From assembly GCF_020102855.1 (NCBI RefSeq), contig NZ_JADHZD010000003.1, positions 248,001 to 312,000 of the forward strand: a DNA stretch of 64,000 nucleotides, in the 5' to 3' direction. Positions 49,077 through 57,332 of this stretch are shown here, piece after piece; position 1 is the stretch's first letter; every line of letters starts with the position of its first letter. Source of the stretch: Nocardioides lacusdianchii (GTDB lineage: Bacteria > Actinomycetota > Actinomycetes > Propionibacteriales > Nocardioidaceae). A program made the position numbers and the translations under genes. The notes below the pieces were generated by a model, which made no database searches, had not been told where the DNA came from, and saw nothing but the letters and a program-made list of their open reading frames with translations.

Positions 49077-49962
49077 GATCCCGACCGAGAGCCCCCGCAC
49101 CGGGGTCATCCACGACCTCGGCTACCGCCGCTACGACGGGCCGCGCGAGGGCTCCGCCACGATCGCCCGCACCCTGTTCACCACCGGCCTGCGCCACGCG
49201 TACGGCCTGGGGCGCTCGGGCAAGTCGAAGGTGATGCCGTTCCTCCTGCTCGCCATGTCGGTGCTGCCGGCCACGATCGTCGTCGGCGTCCTGGTCCTGA
49301 CCCCCGCCACGTCGCTGCCGGTCTCCTACGCCGACTACACCAACCAGACCCAGCTGCTGGTCAGCCTCTTCGCCGCCTCACAGGCGCCGGTGCTGTTCTC
49401 GCGCGACCTGCGCCACCGCTCGATCGTGCTCTACCTCGCCCGCCCCCTCGGCGCGACCGCCTTCGCGCTGGTGCGGTGGCTGTCGATGACCGTCGCGCTG
49501 TGGGCCTTCACCCTGGTGCCGACGCTCCTGCTCTTCGTCGGCGCGCTGCTGGCCGGACTCGACACGAGCGACCAGGTCACCGGGATGCTCAAGGCGGTGG
49601 TGCTCCAGGCCGGGCTCGCAGCGCTCGTCGCCGGCATCACCGGCCTCATCTCCTCGGTGTCGCTGCGCCGCGGCTTCGCCGTCGTCGGCTCGGTGATGGC
49701 GCTCATCGTCCTCACCGGCGTCGTCACCGCGGTCCAGGCCATCTCGGCCAGCGAGGACGCCGACTCCGCCTCCGTGGCGGTCGGCCTGGCCTCCCCCTGG
49801 TCGCTCTACAGCGGGCTCGCCGACGCCTGGGACGCCGGGATCACCACCCAGGTGCCCGTCGACGGCGCCTGGGTCCCGGTCTACGTCCTGGTGGCGCTCC
49901 TGCTGGGCGCCGGTTGCCTGCTCGGGCTGGTCGCCCGCTTCCAGAAGGTGGGGTCGCGATGA
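49069..49962 (+). CDS. ABC transporter permease, first pair
   Basis: A 297-residue membrane protein with about six helices (FLLLAMSVLPATIVVGVLV, ALVRWLSMTVALWAFTLVPTLLLFVGALLAG and others) of the ABC-2 type. A conserved N-terminal cytoplasmic segment, VIHDLGYRRYDGPREG, is common in this actinobacterial permease group. The GTG at 49069 is preceded by GGAGGAGG nine bases upstream and lies just inside the end of the ATPase gene. It would pair with the 48090 ATPase. Confidence 0.87.
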   Translation: MPEIPTESPRTGVIHDLGYRRYDGPREGSATIARTLFTTGLRHAYGLGRSGKSKVMPFLLLAMSVLPATIVVGVLVLTPATSLPVSYADYTNQTQLLVSLFAASQAPVLFSRDLRHRSIVLYLARPLGATAFALVRWLSMTVALWAFTLVPTLLLFVGALLAGLDTSDQVTGMLKAVVLQAGLAALVAGITGLISSVSLRRGFAVVGSVMALIVLTGVVTAVQAISASEDADSASVAVGLASPWSLYSGLADAWDAGITTQVPVDGAWVPVYVLVALLLGAGCLLGLVARFQKVGSR

Positions 49963-50870
49963 GCACCCTGGTCCTCGACTCGGCCTCGCGCTGGTTCGGC
50001 AACGTCGTGGCGGTCAACGACGTCTCGCTCTCGGTCGGCCCCGGCGTCACCGGGCTGCTCGGCCCCAACGGCGCCGGCAAGACGACGCTGATGGCGATGA
50101 TGTCGGGATTCCTGGCACCGTCGTCGGGGCACGTGACGCTCGACGGCCAGCCCGTGTGGCGCAACACCGAGGTCTACCGCCGCATCGGGCTCGTGCCCGA
50201 GCGCGAGCTCAGCTTCGGCTACCTCACCGGGCGCCAGTTCGTCCGCGCCAACGCCGACCTGCACCGCCTGCCGGACGCGGCCGGCGCGACCGAGCGGATC
50301 CTCGAGGTGGTGGACATGGTCGAGCCGGCCCAGCGCCGCCTCGACACCTACTCCAAGGGCATGCGCCAGCGCGTCAAGATCGCCGCCGCGCTGGTCCACG
50401 ACCCGTCGGTGCTGCTGCTCGACGAGCCGTTCAACGGCGTCGACCCACGGCAGCGGATGCACCTGATGGACCTGCTGCGTCGTCTCGGCGACGAGGGCCG
50501 CACGGTGCTCTTCAGCTCCCACATCCTCGAGGAGGTGGAGCGCCTGGCCCGCCACATCGAGGTGGTCGTCTCCGGACGCCACGCCGCCTCCGGCGACTTC
50601 GGTGCGATCCGCCGGCTGATGACCGACCGCCCCGTGCAGTACGCCGTCCAGTCCAGCGACAACCGTGCGCTTGCCACCCTGCTCATGGCGCAGGCGTCGG
50701 TGCGCGCGGTGAGCCTGCGCGGCGAGCACCTCGACGTCCAGGTCGACGACCTGGGCAGCTTCGCCGTGGGGCTGCCCGGCCTGGCCCGGCAGCACGACCT
50801 GACCATCTTCGAGCTCTCCCCCAGCGACGAGTCGCTGGAGAGCGTCTTCGCCTACCTGGTGGCCCGATGA
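49959..50870 (+). CDS. ABC transporter ATPase, second pair
   Basis: A 303-residue ATPase with Walker A GPNGAGKTT, signature YSKGMRQRVKIAAAL, Walker B VLLLDEPFNGVDP and an H-loop in FSSHILEEVERL. It has the same C-terminal extension type as the first ATPase, and the two are paralogs. ATG at 49959 overlaps the permease stop (ATGA). Two nucleotide-binding subunits and two permeases suggest a heteromeric exporter. Confidence 0.92.
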   Translation: MSTLVLDSASRWFGNVVAVNDVSLSVGPGVTGLLGPNGAGKTTLMAMMSGFLAPSSGHVTLDGQPVWRNTEVYRRIGLVPERELSFGYLTGRQFVRANADLHRLPDAAGATERILEVVDMVEPAQRRLDTYSKGMRQRVKIAAALVHDPSVLLLDEPFNGVDPRQRMHLMDLLRRLGDEGRTVLFSSHILEEVERLARHIEVVVSGRHAASGDFGAIRRLMTDRPVQYAVQSSDNRALATLLMAQASVRAVSLRGEHLDVQVDDLGSFAVGLPGLARQHDLTIFELSPSDESLESVFAYLVAR

Positions 50871-51580
50871 CCTCCGCAGTGTTCAACCCCACGATCGCCA
50901 AGCTCGCCCTCCAGGCCCTGCTGGGCCGGCGGCGCTTCTTCCTGCTGCTGGCCTTCCCGGTCCTGCTGATCGGGCTCGTCGCGCTGGTCACCGCCCTCAC
51001 CGACGGCGACGCGGCCTACGAGATCCTGCCCGGGCTGGGCTACCCCCTCGTGCTGCCGCTCGTCGCGATCCTCGCGGCCTCCTCGGTGCTGGGCCCGGAG
51101 GTCGACGACGGCTCGATCGCCTACCTGCTGTCCAAGCCAGTGAACCGCTACGGCATCGCGATCAGCAAGTGGCTCGTCGCTCTCTCCGCGACGCTGGTGG
51201 CCGGCGCGCTGCCGATCTTCGTCGCCGCGCTCATCACGGGCGACGGTGCCCGGGCGACCGCGCTCTTCGTGGGCGCGGCCGTCGCCGGGACGGCGTACTC
51301 CGCCCTCTTCCTCGCCGTCTCGGCCGTCACCCGCCACGCGGTGATCGCCTCGCTGATGTTCGTGCTGATCTGGGAGGGCCTGCTCGGCAACCTCTTCACG
51401 GGCGTGGCCTGGCTCAGCATCGGCCAGTGGGGCCTGCGGATCGGCCACGAGCTCTCCGACCAGCTGCCCGACCCGGCCAACCTGCCGTGGGCGATCGGCG
51501 CCAGCGTCGTCGTGACCCTCGTCGGTGTGTGGTTCGCCGGCGACCGGCTGCGGTCGTTCTCGCTGCGCGGCGAGGACTGA
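50867..51580 (+). CDS. ABC transporter permease, second pair
   Basis: A 237-residue ABC-2-type permease with about six helices, including FFLLLAFPVLLIGLVALVTAL and LVLPLVAILAASSVLGPEVDDGSIAYLLSKPVNRYGIAISKW, the second being the conserved cytoplasmic coupling region of this group. ATG at 50867 overlaps the ATPase stop (ATGA). Its last 17 codons, encoding VWFAGDRLRSFSLRGED, are nearly repeated at 54741-54794, which marks a rearrangement downstream. Confidence 0.87.
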   Translation: MTSAVFNPTIAKLALQALLGRRRFFLLLAFPVLLIGLVALVTALTDGDAAYEILPGLGYPLVLPLVAILAASSVLGPEVDDGSIAYLLSKPVNRYGIAISKWLVALSATLVAGALPIFVAALITGDGARATALFVGAAVAGTAYSALFLAVSAVTRHAVIASLMFVLIWEGLLGNLFTGVAWLSIGQWGLRIGHELSDQLPDPANLPWAIGASVVVTLVGVWFAGDRLRSFSLRGED

Positions 51581-51604
51581 GCCTCCCGGATCCGTGATCG
51601 CTTC

Positions 51605-51627
51605 TCACTGTCCTCCCGGGACGGTGA
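51605..51627. promoter_or_regulatory. Inverted repeat after the ABC operon
   Basis: TCACTGTCC and GGGACGGTGA pair at most positions around a short centre. It lies 25 bases after the permease stop and 45 bases before the next start, so it may end the ABC transcript or be an operator of the 51672 gene. Confidence 0.4.
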
Positions 51628-51671
51628 GGGGCGAGGTTCGTCGTACGCCCTTCCACACGAGGAGAACGACG

Positions 51672-52379
51672 ATGAGCACGAGCGACCTGCTGGGCACCAC
51701 GCCCACTGACGACGACCGGACCGACGCCGCAAGGAGGCTCCACCGGATCGCCGGGCTGGGCGGTGTGGGCGCCGTGCTGGCCTGGGTCTGCCAACCGATC
51801 CTGGTCAGCGTGATGGCCGCCTCGGACGCGCCCGACGCACCTGCGTGGTCCGACATCGAGGCCATGCGCTGGAACGGGTCGATCGAGGTCCTGGTCTTCA
51901 GCGGGATGGGGCTGGGGATCCTGTTCTTCGTCCTCGGCACGTGGGGGCTGATCAGGTTGCGCGGCGGGGAGGCGTCGGTGGCCCAGCAGGTGGGGCTCGC
52001 CGGCGGCGTCCTCGGCGCGGTCGCGTGGTTCGTCGTGGCCGCGGAGTCGTTCCGCATCTACACCTCGATCGGCGCCGGTCTGCCCGAGGTCACCGACGAC
52101 GTGGAGCTCCAGCGGGTGGCCCTCGACGGGACCTACCTCGACATCACCGGGGCCATCATCCTGTTCGCGGTGGGCTTCACGCTCTGGTCGGTCCTGCTGG
52201 TCACCACCGCGCGACGGGTGGGCGCCATCGGCACCCCCCTGGCGGTGGTGGTCGGGTTGTCGCTGCTGGGGCCGGTCGCCGGCCTGGCCCTGCCCTTCGG
52301 GTCCCCGTGGTGGCTCATGGGGTACGTCCTGAGCCTGCTGGTCATCGGTTGCACCTTCCTCGTGACGTCGCGACGGTGA
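51672..52379 (+). CDS. Polytopic membrane protein of unknown function
   Basis: A 235-residue protein with about six helices and a short N-terminal cytoplasmic region. It resembles the loose group of DUF4386-like membrane proteins in size and topology but no decisive motif is visible. GAGGAG precedes the ATG. Twelve bases separate it from the histidine kinase gene, so it may be cotranscribed and take part in sensing, which is inference. Confidence 0.7.
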   Translation: MSTSDLLGTTPTDDDRTDAARRLHRIAGLGGVGAVLAWVCQPILVSVMAASDAPDAPAWSDIEAMRWNGSIEVLVFSGMGLGILFFVLGTWGLIRLRGGEASVAQQVGLAGGVLGAVAWFVVAAESFRIYTSIGAGLPEVTDDVELQRVALDGTYLDITGAIILFAVGFTLWSVLLVTTARRVGAIGTPLAVVVGLSLLGPVAGLALPFGSPWWLMGYVLSLLVIGCTFLVTSRR

Positions 52380-52391
52380 CAGCATGCGGAC

Positions 52392-54095
52392 ATGCCTGAC
52401 GCCGCCGCGTTGATCCGGGCGAGCGAGATCGTGCCGCCGGCGGTCTCGCTCGTCCTGGCGCTCGTCGTCGTCGGACACGCGATCGCCGTCCGCCGGCCCG
52501 CCCGGGAGGCGCTCGGCTGGGTCTCGGTGGTCCTGGTGCTGCTCGGCTTCACCCCCGTCCTCCCTGCCTCGGCATGGTTCTTCACCTTCCCGCTGCTGGT
52601 CTCGGTCTTCCCGGACGGTCGCTTCGTGCCGCGCTGGTTCGTCGTGCCGGTCGCCGCCTGCTTCGTGCTCACCACGGGCGAGATCCTGAGCGACGGCGCC
52701 TGGAGCGAGCACCCGCTCTGGTCCGGTGTCGGCGCCGGGCAGATGGTCCTCCTCCTGGCACAGGTCCACCGCTATCGACGTCGGTCGACCACCCGCGAGC
52801 GCCAGGCCGTGCGCTGGGTCATCCTCGGCACCCTGCTGACCGTCGCCTGCTTCGCGGCGGTCGCAGCCGCGTACGGCACCATCGGCGAGGGCCCTGCCGG
52901 CTCGGTCGTCGGCGCTCGACTGGCCGTCCTGCCGCTCGCCGTCTGCCTCGTGGGCGCCGTGGTGAACCCGGTCGGCCTCGATGTCGACCGTGCCCTCCAC
53001 GCGACCGTCCTCGTCCTCCTGGTGGTGCCGGTACTCGCCGGGGCGTACGCCGTCGTCGACGGCTGGCACGGCCCCGGGGCCGGAGCCGCCGCGGTGGGGG
53101 TCGGCGCAGTGCCCGTCCTGGCGCTCGGCCGTCGGCTGGCCGACTGGCTGGTCTACCGCGGACGGCCGTCAGCGGGGACGGCCGTGACGGACATGCTGCG
53201 GCGGCTGGGTGAGCGCGCCGACGGTGACTCCGTGCCCGCGATCGTCCTCGACGCCGCGACCCGCGCCATCCACCTCGACGGCGGGACCATCACCGGATCG
53301 TGGTTCGAGCCGGTCGGGGACCTGACCGGGAGCGACTTCGCCCTCACCTACCGCGGCGAGCGGCTCGCGGTCCTGTCGCTCCCCCACCGCCGCGGCGAGA
53401 CGACCTTCACCGCGCGCGACCGACGGGTGGTCGAGGCGCTCGGCGTCCATGCGGCGCCGGCGCTGCACGGCGACCGTGCCCTGGCCGAGCTCGCCGAGTC
53501 GCGCCAGCGGGTGGTCGCGGCACGGGAGGAGGAGCGCCGTCGGCTGCGTCGCGACCTCCACGACCACCTCGGCCCCACGCTGTCCGGGCTGTCCCTGAGC
53601 GCGGCCGCGCTGGCACGCCGCACCGGGCTGCCGGAGGCGACCGAGCTGCACGAGGACATCAAGGAGGTGGTCGCGCAGTCGCGGGAGATCTCCTACGGCC
53701 TGCGACCGCCGGTCCTCGACGACCACGGCCTCGTCGCCGCGATCCGCCACCGCACCTCGGCGCACGACGACCTGGAGGTCCGGGTCGTGGCGACCGACCC
53801 GCTGGTCCTGCCGGCCGCGGTCGACCTCGCTGCCCTCACCATCGTCGGCGAGGCGGTGAGCAACGTGCGGCGGCACGCGGAGGCGAGCAGCGTCGAGGTC
53901 TCGCTCCGCGTGGACGCCGACCACCTCCACGTGACGGTGGCCGACGACGGGGTCGGCCTGCCACCGGACGTACGCCCCGGCATCGGCATGCACTCCATCG
54001 CCGAGCGCGCCGCCGAGGTGGGCGGCACCGCCCGCTACGACCGGACCGCTGCCGGTACCAGGCTCGACGTCGTCCTTCCGCTGGAGGCGTCGTGA
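52392..54095 (+). CDS. Membrane histidine kinase, HisKA_3/NarL type
   Basis: A 567-residue sensor kinase. About eight hydrophobic helices occupy residues 1-260. A GAF-like or linker region follows to about 375. The phosphorylation segment is RRLRRDLHDHLGPTLSGL with His390 as the likely site, and the ATPase domain has EAVSNVRRHAEAS (N box), VADDGVGLP and GIGMHSIAERA. This layout matches NarL-type kinases with many membrane helices. ATG at 52392. It overlaps the response-regulator gene by GTGA, forming a two-component pair. Signal unknown. Confidence 0.9.
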   Translation: MPDAAALIRASEIVPPAVSLVLALVVVGHAIAVRRPAREALGWVSVVLVLLGFTPVLPASAWFFTFPLLVSVFPDGRFVPRWFVVPVAACFVLTTGEILSDGAWSEHPLWSGVGAGQMVLLLAQVHRYRRRSTTRERQAVRWVILGTLLTVACFAAVAAAYGTIGEGPAGSVVGARLAVLPLAVCLVGAVVNPVGLDVDRALHATVLVLLVVPVLAGAYAVVDGWHGPGAGAAAVGVGAVPVLALGRRLADWLVYRGRPSAGTAVTDMLRRLGERADGDSVPAIVLDAATRAIHLDGGTITGSWFEPVGDLTGSDFALTYRGERLAVLSLPHRRGETTFTARDRRVVEALGVHAAPALHGDRALAELAESRQRVVAAREEERRRLRRDLHDHLGPTLSGLSLSAAALARRTGLPEATELHEDIKEVVAQSREISYGLRPPVLDDHGLVAAIRHRTSAHDDLEVRVVATDPLVLPAAVDLAALTIVGEAVSNVRRHAEASSVEVSLRVDADHLHVTVADDGVGLPPDVRPGIGMHSIAERAAEVGGTARYDRTAAGTRLDVVLPLEAS

Positions 54096-54706
54096 GCCGT
54101 CTCGTCGTGGTCGACGACCACCCCGTCTTCCGCAAAGGTCTCGTCGCGCTGGTGCGGGCGGCCGGGCACGAGGTCGTCGGCGAGGCGGCCGACGGCCGTG
54201 AGGCGGTGGCCGTGGTCGCGACGACGGAGCCCGACGTGGTCCTGATGGACCTGTCCATGCCCGAGCAGGACGGCTTCGAGGCCACCGCCCACATCACCGC
54301 CGCGCACCCCTCGACCCGGGTCGTGGTGATCACCCTCTTCGACGACGAGCCGTCGGTGGTGCGGGCCCTCGACGCCGGCGCCCGGGGCTACGTCTCCAAG
54401 CAGGCCGACCCCGAGCAGATCCTGGGCGCGATCCACGCGGTGGTGTCCGGTGCGCAGTGGCTCGGTGCAGGTGTGGGCCGACCGGCCCCCGTCGGCCGGA
54501 CAGCGGAGCGGCTCCCCGGGCTGACCCGTCGCGAGCTCGACGTCGCCGACCTCGTCAGTCGCGGCCTGTCCAACGGCCAGATCGCCGACCGGCTGGTCCT
54601 CTCGCGCAAGACCGTCGCCAACTACGTCAGCGCCGTGCTGCTCAAGCTCGGCGTCGACACTCGCGAGGAGGCCGCAGCCGTCGTCCGCGAGGCCCGCCGG
54701 GACTGA
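54092..54706 (+). CDS. NarL/FixJ-type response regulator
   Basis: A 204-residue regulator with a receiver domain (LVVVDDHPVFRKGL; phosphoacceptor Asp53 in VLMDLSMPEQDGF; Lys in YVSKQADPE) and a LuxR-type DNA-binding domain (LTRRELDVADLVSRGLSNGQIADRLVLSRKTVANYVS). GTG at 54092 overlaps the kinase stop. The end of this gene, encoding VREARRD, is repeated in altered form before the LigC gene at 55575-55612. The target genes are not identified; the ABC operon and the flanking membrane proteins are candidates. Confidence 0.93.
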   Translation: MSRLVVVDDHPVFRKGLVALVRAAGHEVVGEAADGREAVAVVATTEPDVVLMDLSMPEQDGFEATAHITAAHPSTRVVVITLFDDEPSVVRALDAGARGYVSKQADPEQILGAIHAVVSGAQWLGAGVGRPAPVGRTAERLPGLTRRELDVADLVSRGLSNGQIADRLVLSRKTVANYVSAVLLKLGVDTREEAAAVVREARRD

Positions 54707-54740
54707 GGTCGATCGCGTGGCCCGGATCGGGCTCCACCGC

Positions 54741-54794
54741 GTGTGGTTCGCCGGCGACCGGCTGCGGTCGTTCTCGCTGCGCGGCGAGGGCTGA
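54741..54794 (+). pseudogene. Displaced duplicate of the 3' end of the 50867 permease gene
   Basis: These 54 bases match 51527-51580 at 53 positions, covering the last 17 codons and stop of the permease gene. Here they have no gene body in front. The copy lies between the response regulator and the leftward membrane protein gene. Confidence 0.88.
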
Positions 54795-55532
54795 CTAGCC
54801 GGATCGACGCGGAGCCGACCGGGCGGCCCCGCGCAGCAACGCGGCCAGGTCCTCGCTGGCCCCCGGTGCTGCACCCGCGTCCACGGGAATGACCAGGTCG
54901 ACGGGGTGCGGCCGGGCGCGCCACGGCATGGGCGTGAGCGAGCGACGGCTGGTCGTGGCCGACCCACTCGGCGCCACGTGCACGCTCCGGGACCACGGCG
55001 TCACCGTCCCCACGTCGCCCAGCGACAGCTCGCTGCGTACGCCGTGGTGCTCGACGACGACGCGGGTCGGCGTGAGCCACCACCCTCCCACGCGGAACCG
55101 GCCCAGGGCGCCCAGGACGGGGAAGCCCAGGAAGTAGACCGCCGGCACTGCGGCCAGCACCGCCCACAGCCACGTCTCCTCCACCGCACCCACGACCCCC
55201 ATCACGGCGAACCATCCACCGAGAAGGGTCAGGACGATCATCCCCACGATCCGGCGCCGGTCGGCGCGATGTGGGTGGAACTGAGCGGGCTCACCCTCCC
55301 AGGTCACCTGCTGGGCCGCAGGCGCCGGACGCGCCGACACCGGCCGCAGCGCGACGAAGGACAGCAGCACGATGGCGCCGAGCACCACGAACATCGACGC
55401 CCCCGTGGCACCGAACGCGGTCTCGGAGTCCCGGACGAGGGCGACCCCGACGGCCACGACTCCGAGGCCGAGGAGCACGCCGAGGAACCGTCCGACGGGA
55501 CCTGGCGAGTCGGGCGATGTCAGCTGAACCAC
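54795..55532 (-). CDS. Membrane protein of unknown function with C-terminal soluble domain
   Basis: A 245-residue protein with four hydrophobic segments grouped as two pairs (FLGVLLGLGVVAVGVALV, MFVVLGAIVLLSFVAL; MIVLTLLGGWFAVMGVVGAV, LWAVLAAVPAVYFLGFPVLGAL) followed by a beta-rich soluble domain (GGWWLTPTRVVVEHHGVRSELSLGDVGTV), a layout like PH-domain membrane proteins of actinobacteria. The frame is open further upstream, but the GTG at 55532 fits the TACGGT leaderless promoter and starts just before the first helix. Its stop abuts the permease-tail duplicate, and it lies inside the segment bounded by the response-regulator-tail duplicate. Confidence 0.7.
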   Translation of the reverse strand: MVQLTSPDSPGPVGRFLGVLLGLGVVAVGVALVRDSETAFGATGASMFVVLGAIVLLSFVALRPVSARPAPAAQQVTWEGEPAQFHPHRADRRRIVGMIVLTLLGGWFAVMGVVGAVEETWLWAVLAAVPAVYFLGFPVLGALGRFRVGGWWLTPTRVVVEHHGVRSELSLGDVGTVTPWSRSVHVAPSGSATTSRRSLTPMPWRARPHPVDLVIPVDAGAAPGASEDLAALLRGAARSAPRRSG

Positions 55533-55538
55533 CCCCTG

Positions 55539-55544
55539 ACCGTA
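55539..55544 (-). promoter_or_regulatory. Candidate -10 box, leaderless
   Basis: Minus-strand TACGGT, six bases, then GTG at 55532. It decides the start of the 54795 gene. Confidence 0.4.
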
Positions 55545-55574
55545 TCCACCACGCGGGGTTGCCCCGCGCAGGCA

Positions 55575-55612
55575 GTCCGCGAGGCCCGACGGGACTAGGC
55601 TCGATGACGTGG
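55575..55612 (+). repeat. Diverged copy of the response-regulator gene end, carrying the ligC promoter
   Basis: This 38-base stretch matches 54683-54720 at 32 positions without gaps. Both encode VREARRD followed by a stop. The copy here includes TAGGCT (55596-55601) and the GTG start of the ligase gene, whereas at 54683-54720 the corresponding bases are not a gene start. The TAG stop is part of the -10 box. Confidence 0.7.
55596..55601 (+). promoter_or_regulatory. Candidate -10 box of the LigC gene, leaderless
   Basis: TAGGCT, seven bases, then GTG at 55609, with no Shine-Dalgarno sequence. It lies inside the 38-base repeat. Confidence 0.45.
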
Positions 55613-56730
55613 ACCTCCCTGTGATGCCGCCGGTGCAGCCGATGCTCGCCAAGAGCGTCAGCGGCGTGCCGGACCCGGCCAGGCACGGCGGGCTGAGCTT
55701 CGAGCCCAAGTGGGACGGCTTCCGCTGCCTGGTCTTCAAGGACGGCGACGAGGTCGAGCTCGCCAGCCGCAACACCAAGCCGCTGACGCGCTACTTCCCC
55801 GAGGTCGTCGCGGCCTGCCGCGAGCAGCTGCCCGAGCGCATCGTGCTCGACGGCGAGATCTTCGTCGGGCTCCAGGGTCCCGACGGCTGGCGACTGGAGT
55901 TCGAGACGCTGCAGGAGCGGATCCACCCCGCCGCGAGCCGCGTCGACAGGCTGGCCGCCGAGACGCCGGCCGGCTTCGTCGCCTTCGACCTCCTGGCGCT
56001 CGGCGACGAGTCCTTCGTCGAGCGGCCCTTCGCGGAGCGGCGTACGGCCCTGGTCGAGGCGCTCGGCCACCTCGACGGCACCGGCCCGTGCTTCCTGACC
56101 CGCACCACCGAGGACCCGGCCGAGGCCGAGCGGTGGTTCGAGGAGTTCGAGGGCGCCGGGCTCGACGGTGTCGTCGCGAAGCCGCTGGGCGCGGCCTACG
56201 AGCCCAACAAGCGCACCATGCTCAAGATCAAGCACGAGCGCACCGCCGACGTGGTGCTCGCCGGCTACCGCGAGCACAAGACCTCCACCCCCGAGCAGCC
56301 GCTGATCGGCTCGCTGCTGCTCGGCCTGTACGACGACAGCGGCGACCTCCAGCACATCGGCGTCTCCGCCAGCTTCACCGCCGCACGCCGTGCCGAGCTG
56401 TGGCAGGAGCTCCAGCCGCTGGTATGCGACATCGCGGACCACCCGTGGGGACGCTGGCAGGAGTTCCTGACCGCCAACCCGGATCGTGTCCCCGGCACCC
56501 AGAGCCGCTGGAGCGCCGGCAAGGACCTCGGCTTCACCGCGCTGCGACCCGAGCGGGTGCTGGAGGTGAAGTACGACCACATGGAGGGTCGGCGCTTCCG
56601 CCACACCGCGCACTTCAAGCGCTGGCGCACCGACCGCGACCCCGAGACCTGCGGCTACGGTCAGCTCGACGAGCCGGCCGGCTACGACCTCACCCGCATC
56701 CTCAGCACCGACCACGGAGGCACCCGATGA
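55609..56730 (+). CDS. ligC: ATP-dependent DNA ligase, LigC type
   Basis: A 373-residue ATP-dependent DNA ligase with a nucleotidyltransferase core plus OB-fold only, the LigC layout. Motif I is EPKWDGFRC with the adenylated Lys, motif III is FVAFDLLALGDE, motif IV is EGAGLDGVVAK and motif V is MLKIKHERTADVVLAG. The C-terminal OB-fold holds RPERVLEVKYDHMEGRRFRHTAHFKRW. In mycobacteria LigC works in excision and end-joining-type repair with a separate primase-polymerase; such a polymerase is encoded at 61365 here. ATG/GTG choice rests on the leaderless promoter. Its stop overlaps the next start (ATGA). Confidence 0.9.
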   Translation: MDLPVMPPVQPMLAKSVSGVPDPARHGGLSFEPKWDGFRCLVFKDGDEVELASRNTKPLTRYFPEVVAACREQLPERIVLDGEIFVGLQGPDGWRLEFETLQERIHPAASRVDRLAAETPAGFVAFDLLALGDESFVERPFAERRTALVEALGHLDGTGPCFLTRTTEDPAEAERWFEEFEGAGLDGVVAKPLGAAYEPNKRTMLKIKHERTADVVLAGYREHKTSTPEQPLIGSLLLGLYDDSGDLQHIGVSASFTAARRAELWQELQPLVCDIADHPWGRWQEFLTANPDRVPGTQSRWSAGKDLGFTALRPERVLEVKYDHMEGRRFRHTAHFKRWRTDRDPETCGYGQLDEPAGYDLTRILSTDHGGTR

Positions 56731-57320
56731 GCGAGCACACCACCCCCGACCGACCGGGCAGCGAGTCGATCCACGACGGGCAGGGCACCTACGACGTGGT
56801 GCTGCTCGTCGAGCAGGCCCTCACCGCGGCGGACGCCGAGCAGGTGCGCTCGCTGCACGCCGAGATCGAGGACCCGGTCGTCTACCACGTCCTGATCCCC
56901 CTCGAGGACGCCGCGGCGCGGGTCGAGGCATCGCTCGGCACGCTCGGCGCCGGCGACCTGATGGCCGCCCCCGCGCTCGCGATGAGCGACGTCGACATCG
57001 AGGCACTGCGCCGCGAGTGCGAGGAGGCCTCGACCGCCGAGCTGCGCCAGACGCTCGCCGCGATGACCGCAGCGGGCGGCACCGCCCACGGCAAGGTCAC
57101 CTCCGAGCCGCCGGTCGACGCGCTCGCCGCGATGGTCACGGCGGTCGACGCCCGCGAGGCGATCATCCTGACCCGGCCACACGTCGTGGCCGAGTTCTTC
57201 CACGTCGACTGGACCTCGCGCGCGCGGCGCAAGCTCGGCGTACCCGTGCTGCACCTGATCGAGCACGAGAACTTCGACGAGCAGTCCTCCGGGTCCGGCG
57301 AGGGCGTCACCGGGGTCTGA
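56727..57320 (+). CDS. Universal-stress-protein-like / unknown protein coupled to ligC
   Basis: A 197-residue cytoplasmic protein coupled to the ligase by an ATGA overlap. YDVVLLVEQALTAADAEQVRSLH and YHVLIPLED give a Rossmann-like alternation, and the C-terminal half has EAIILTRPHVVAEFFHVDWTSRARRKLGVPVLHLIEHE, which resembles the end of USP-type domains. No ATP-binding GxxG-type loop is evident. I cannot assign a precise function; coupling suggests a role linked to DNA repair or to its stress signal. Confidence 0.65.
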   Translation: MSEHTTPDRPGSESIHDGQGTYDVVLLVEQALTAADAEQVRSLHAEIEDPVVYHVLIPLEDAAARVEASLGTLGAGDLMAAPALAMSDVDIEALRRECEEASTAELRQTLAAMTAAGGTAHGKVTSEPPVDALAAMVTAVDAREAIILTRPHVVAEFFHVDWTSRARRKLGVPVLHLIEHENFDEQSSGSGEGVTGV

Positions 57321-57332
57321 CGCCCCGGAGGC

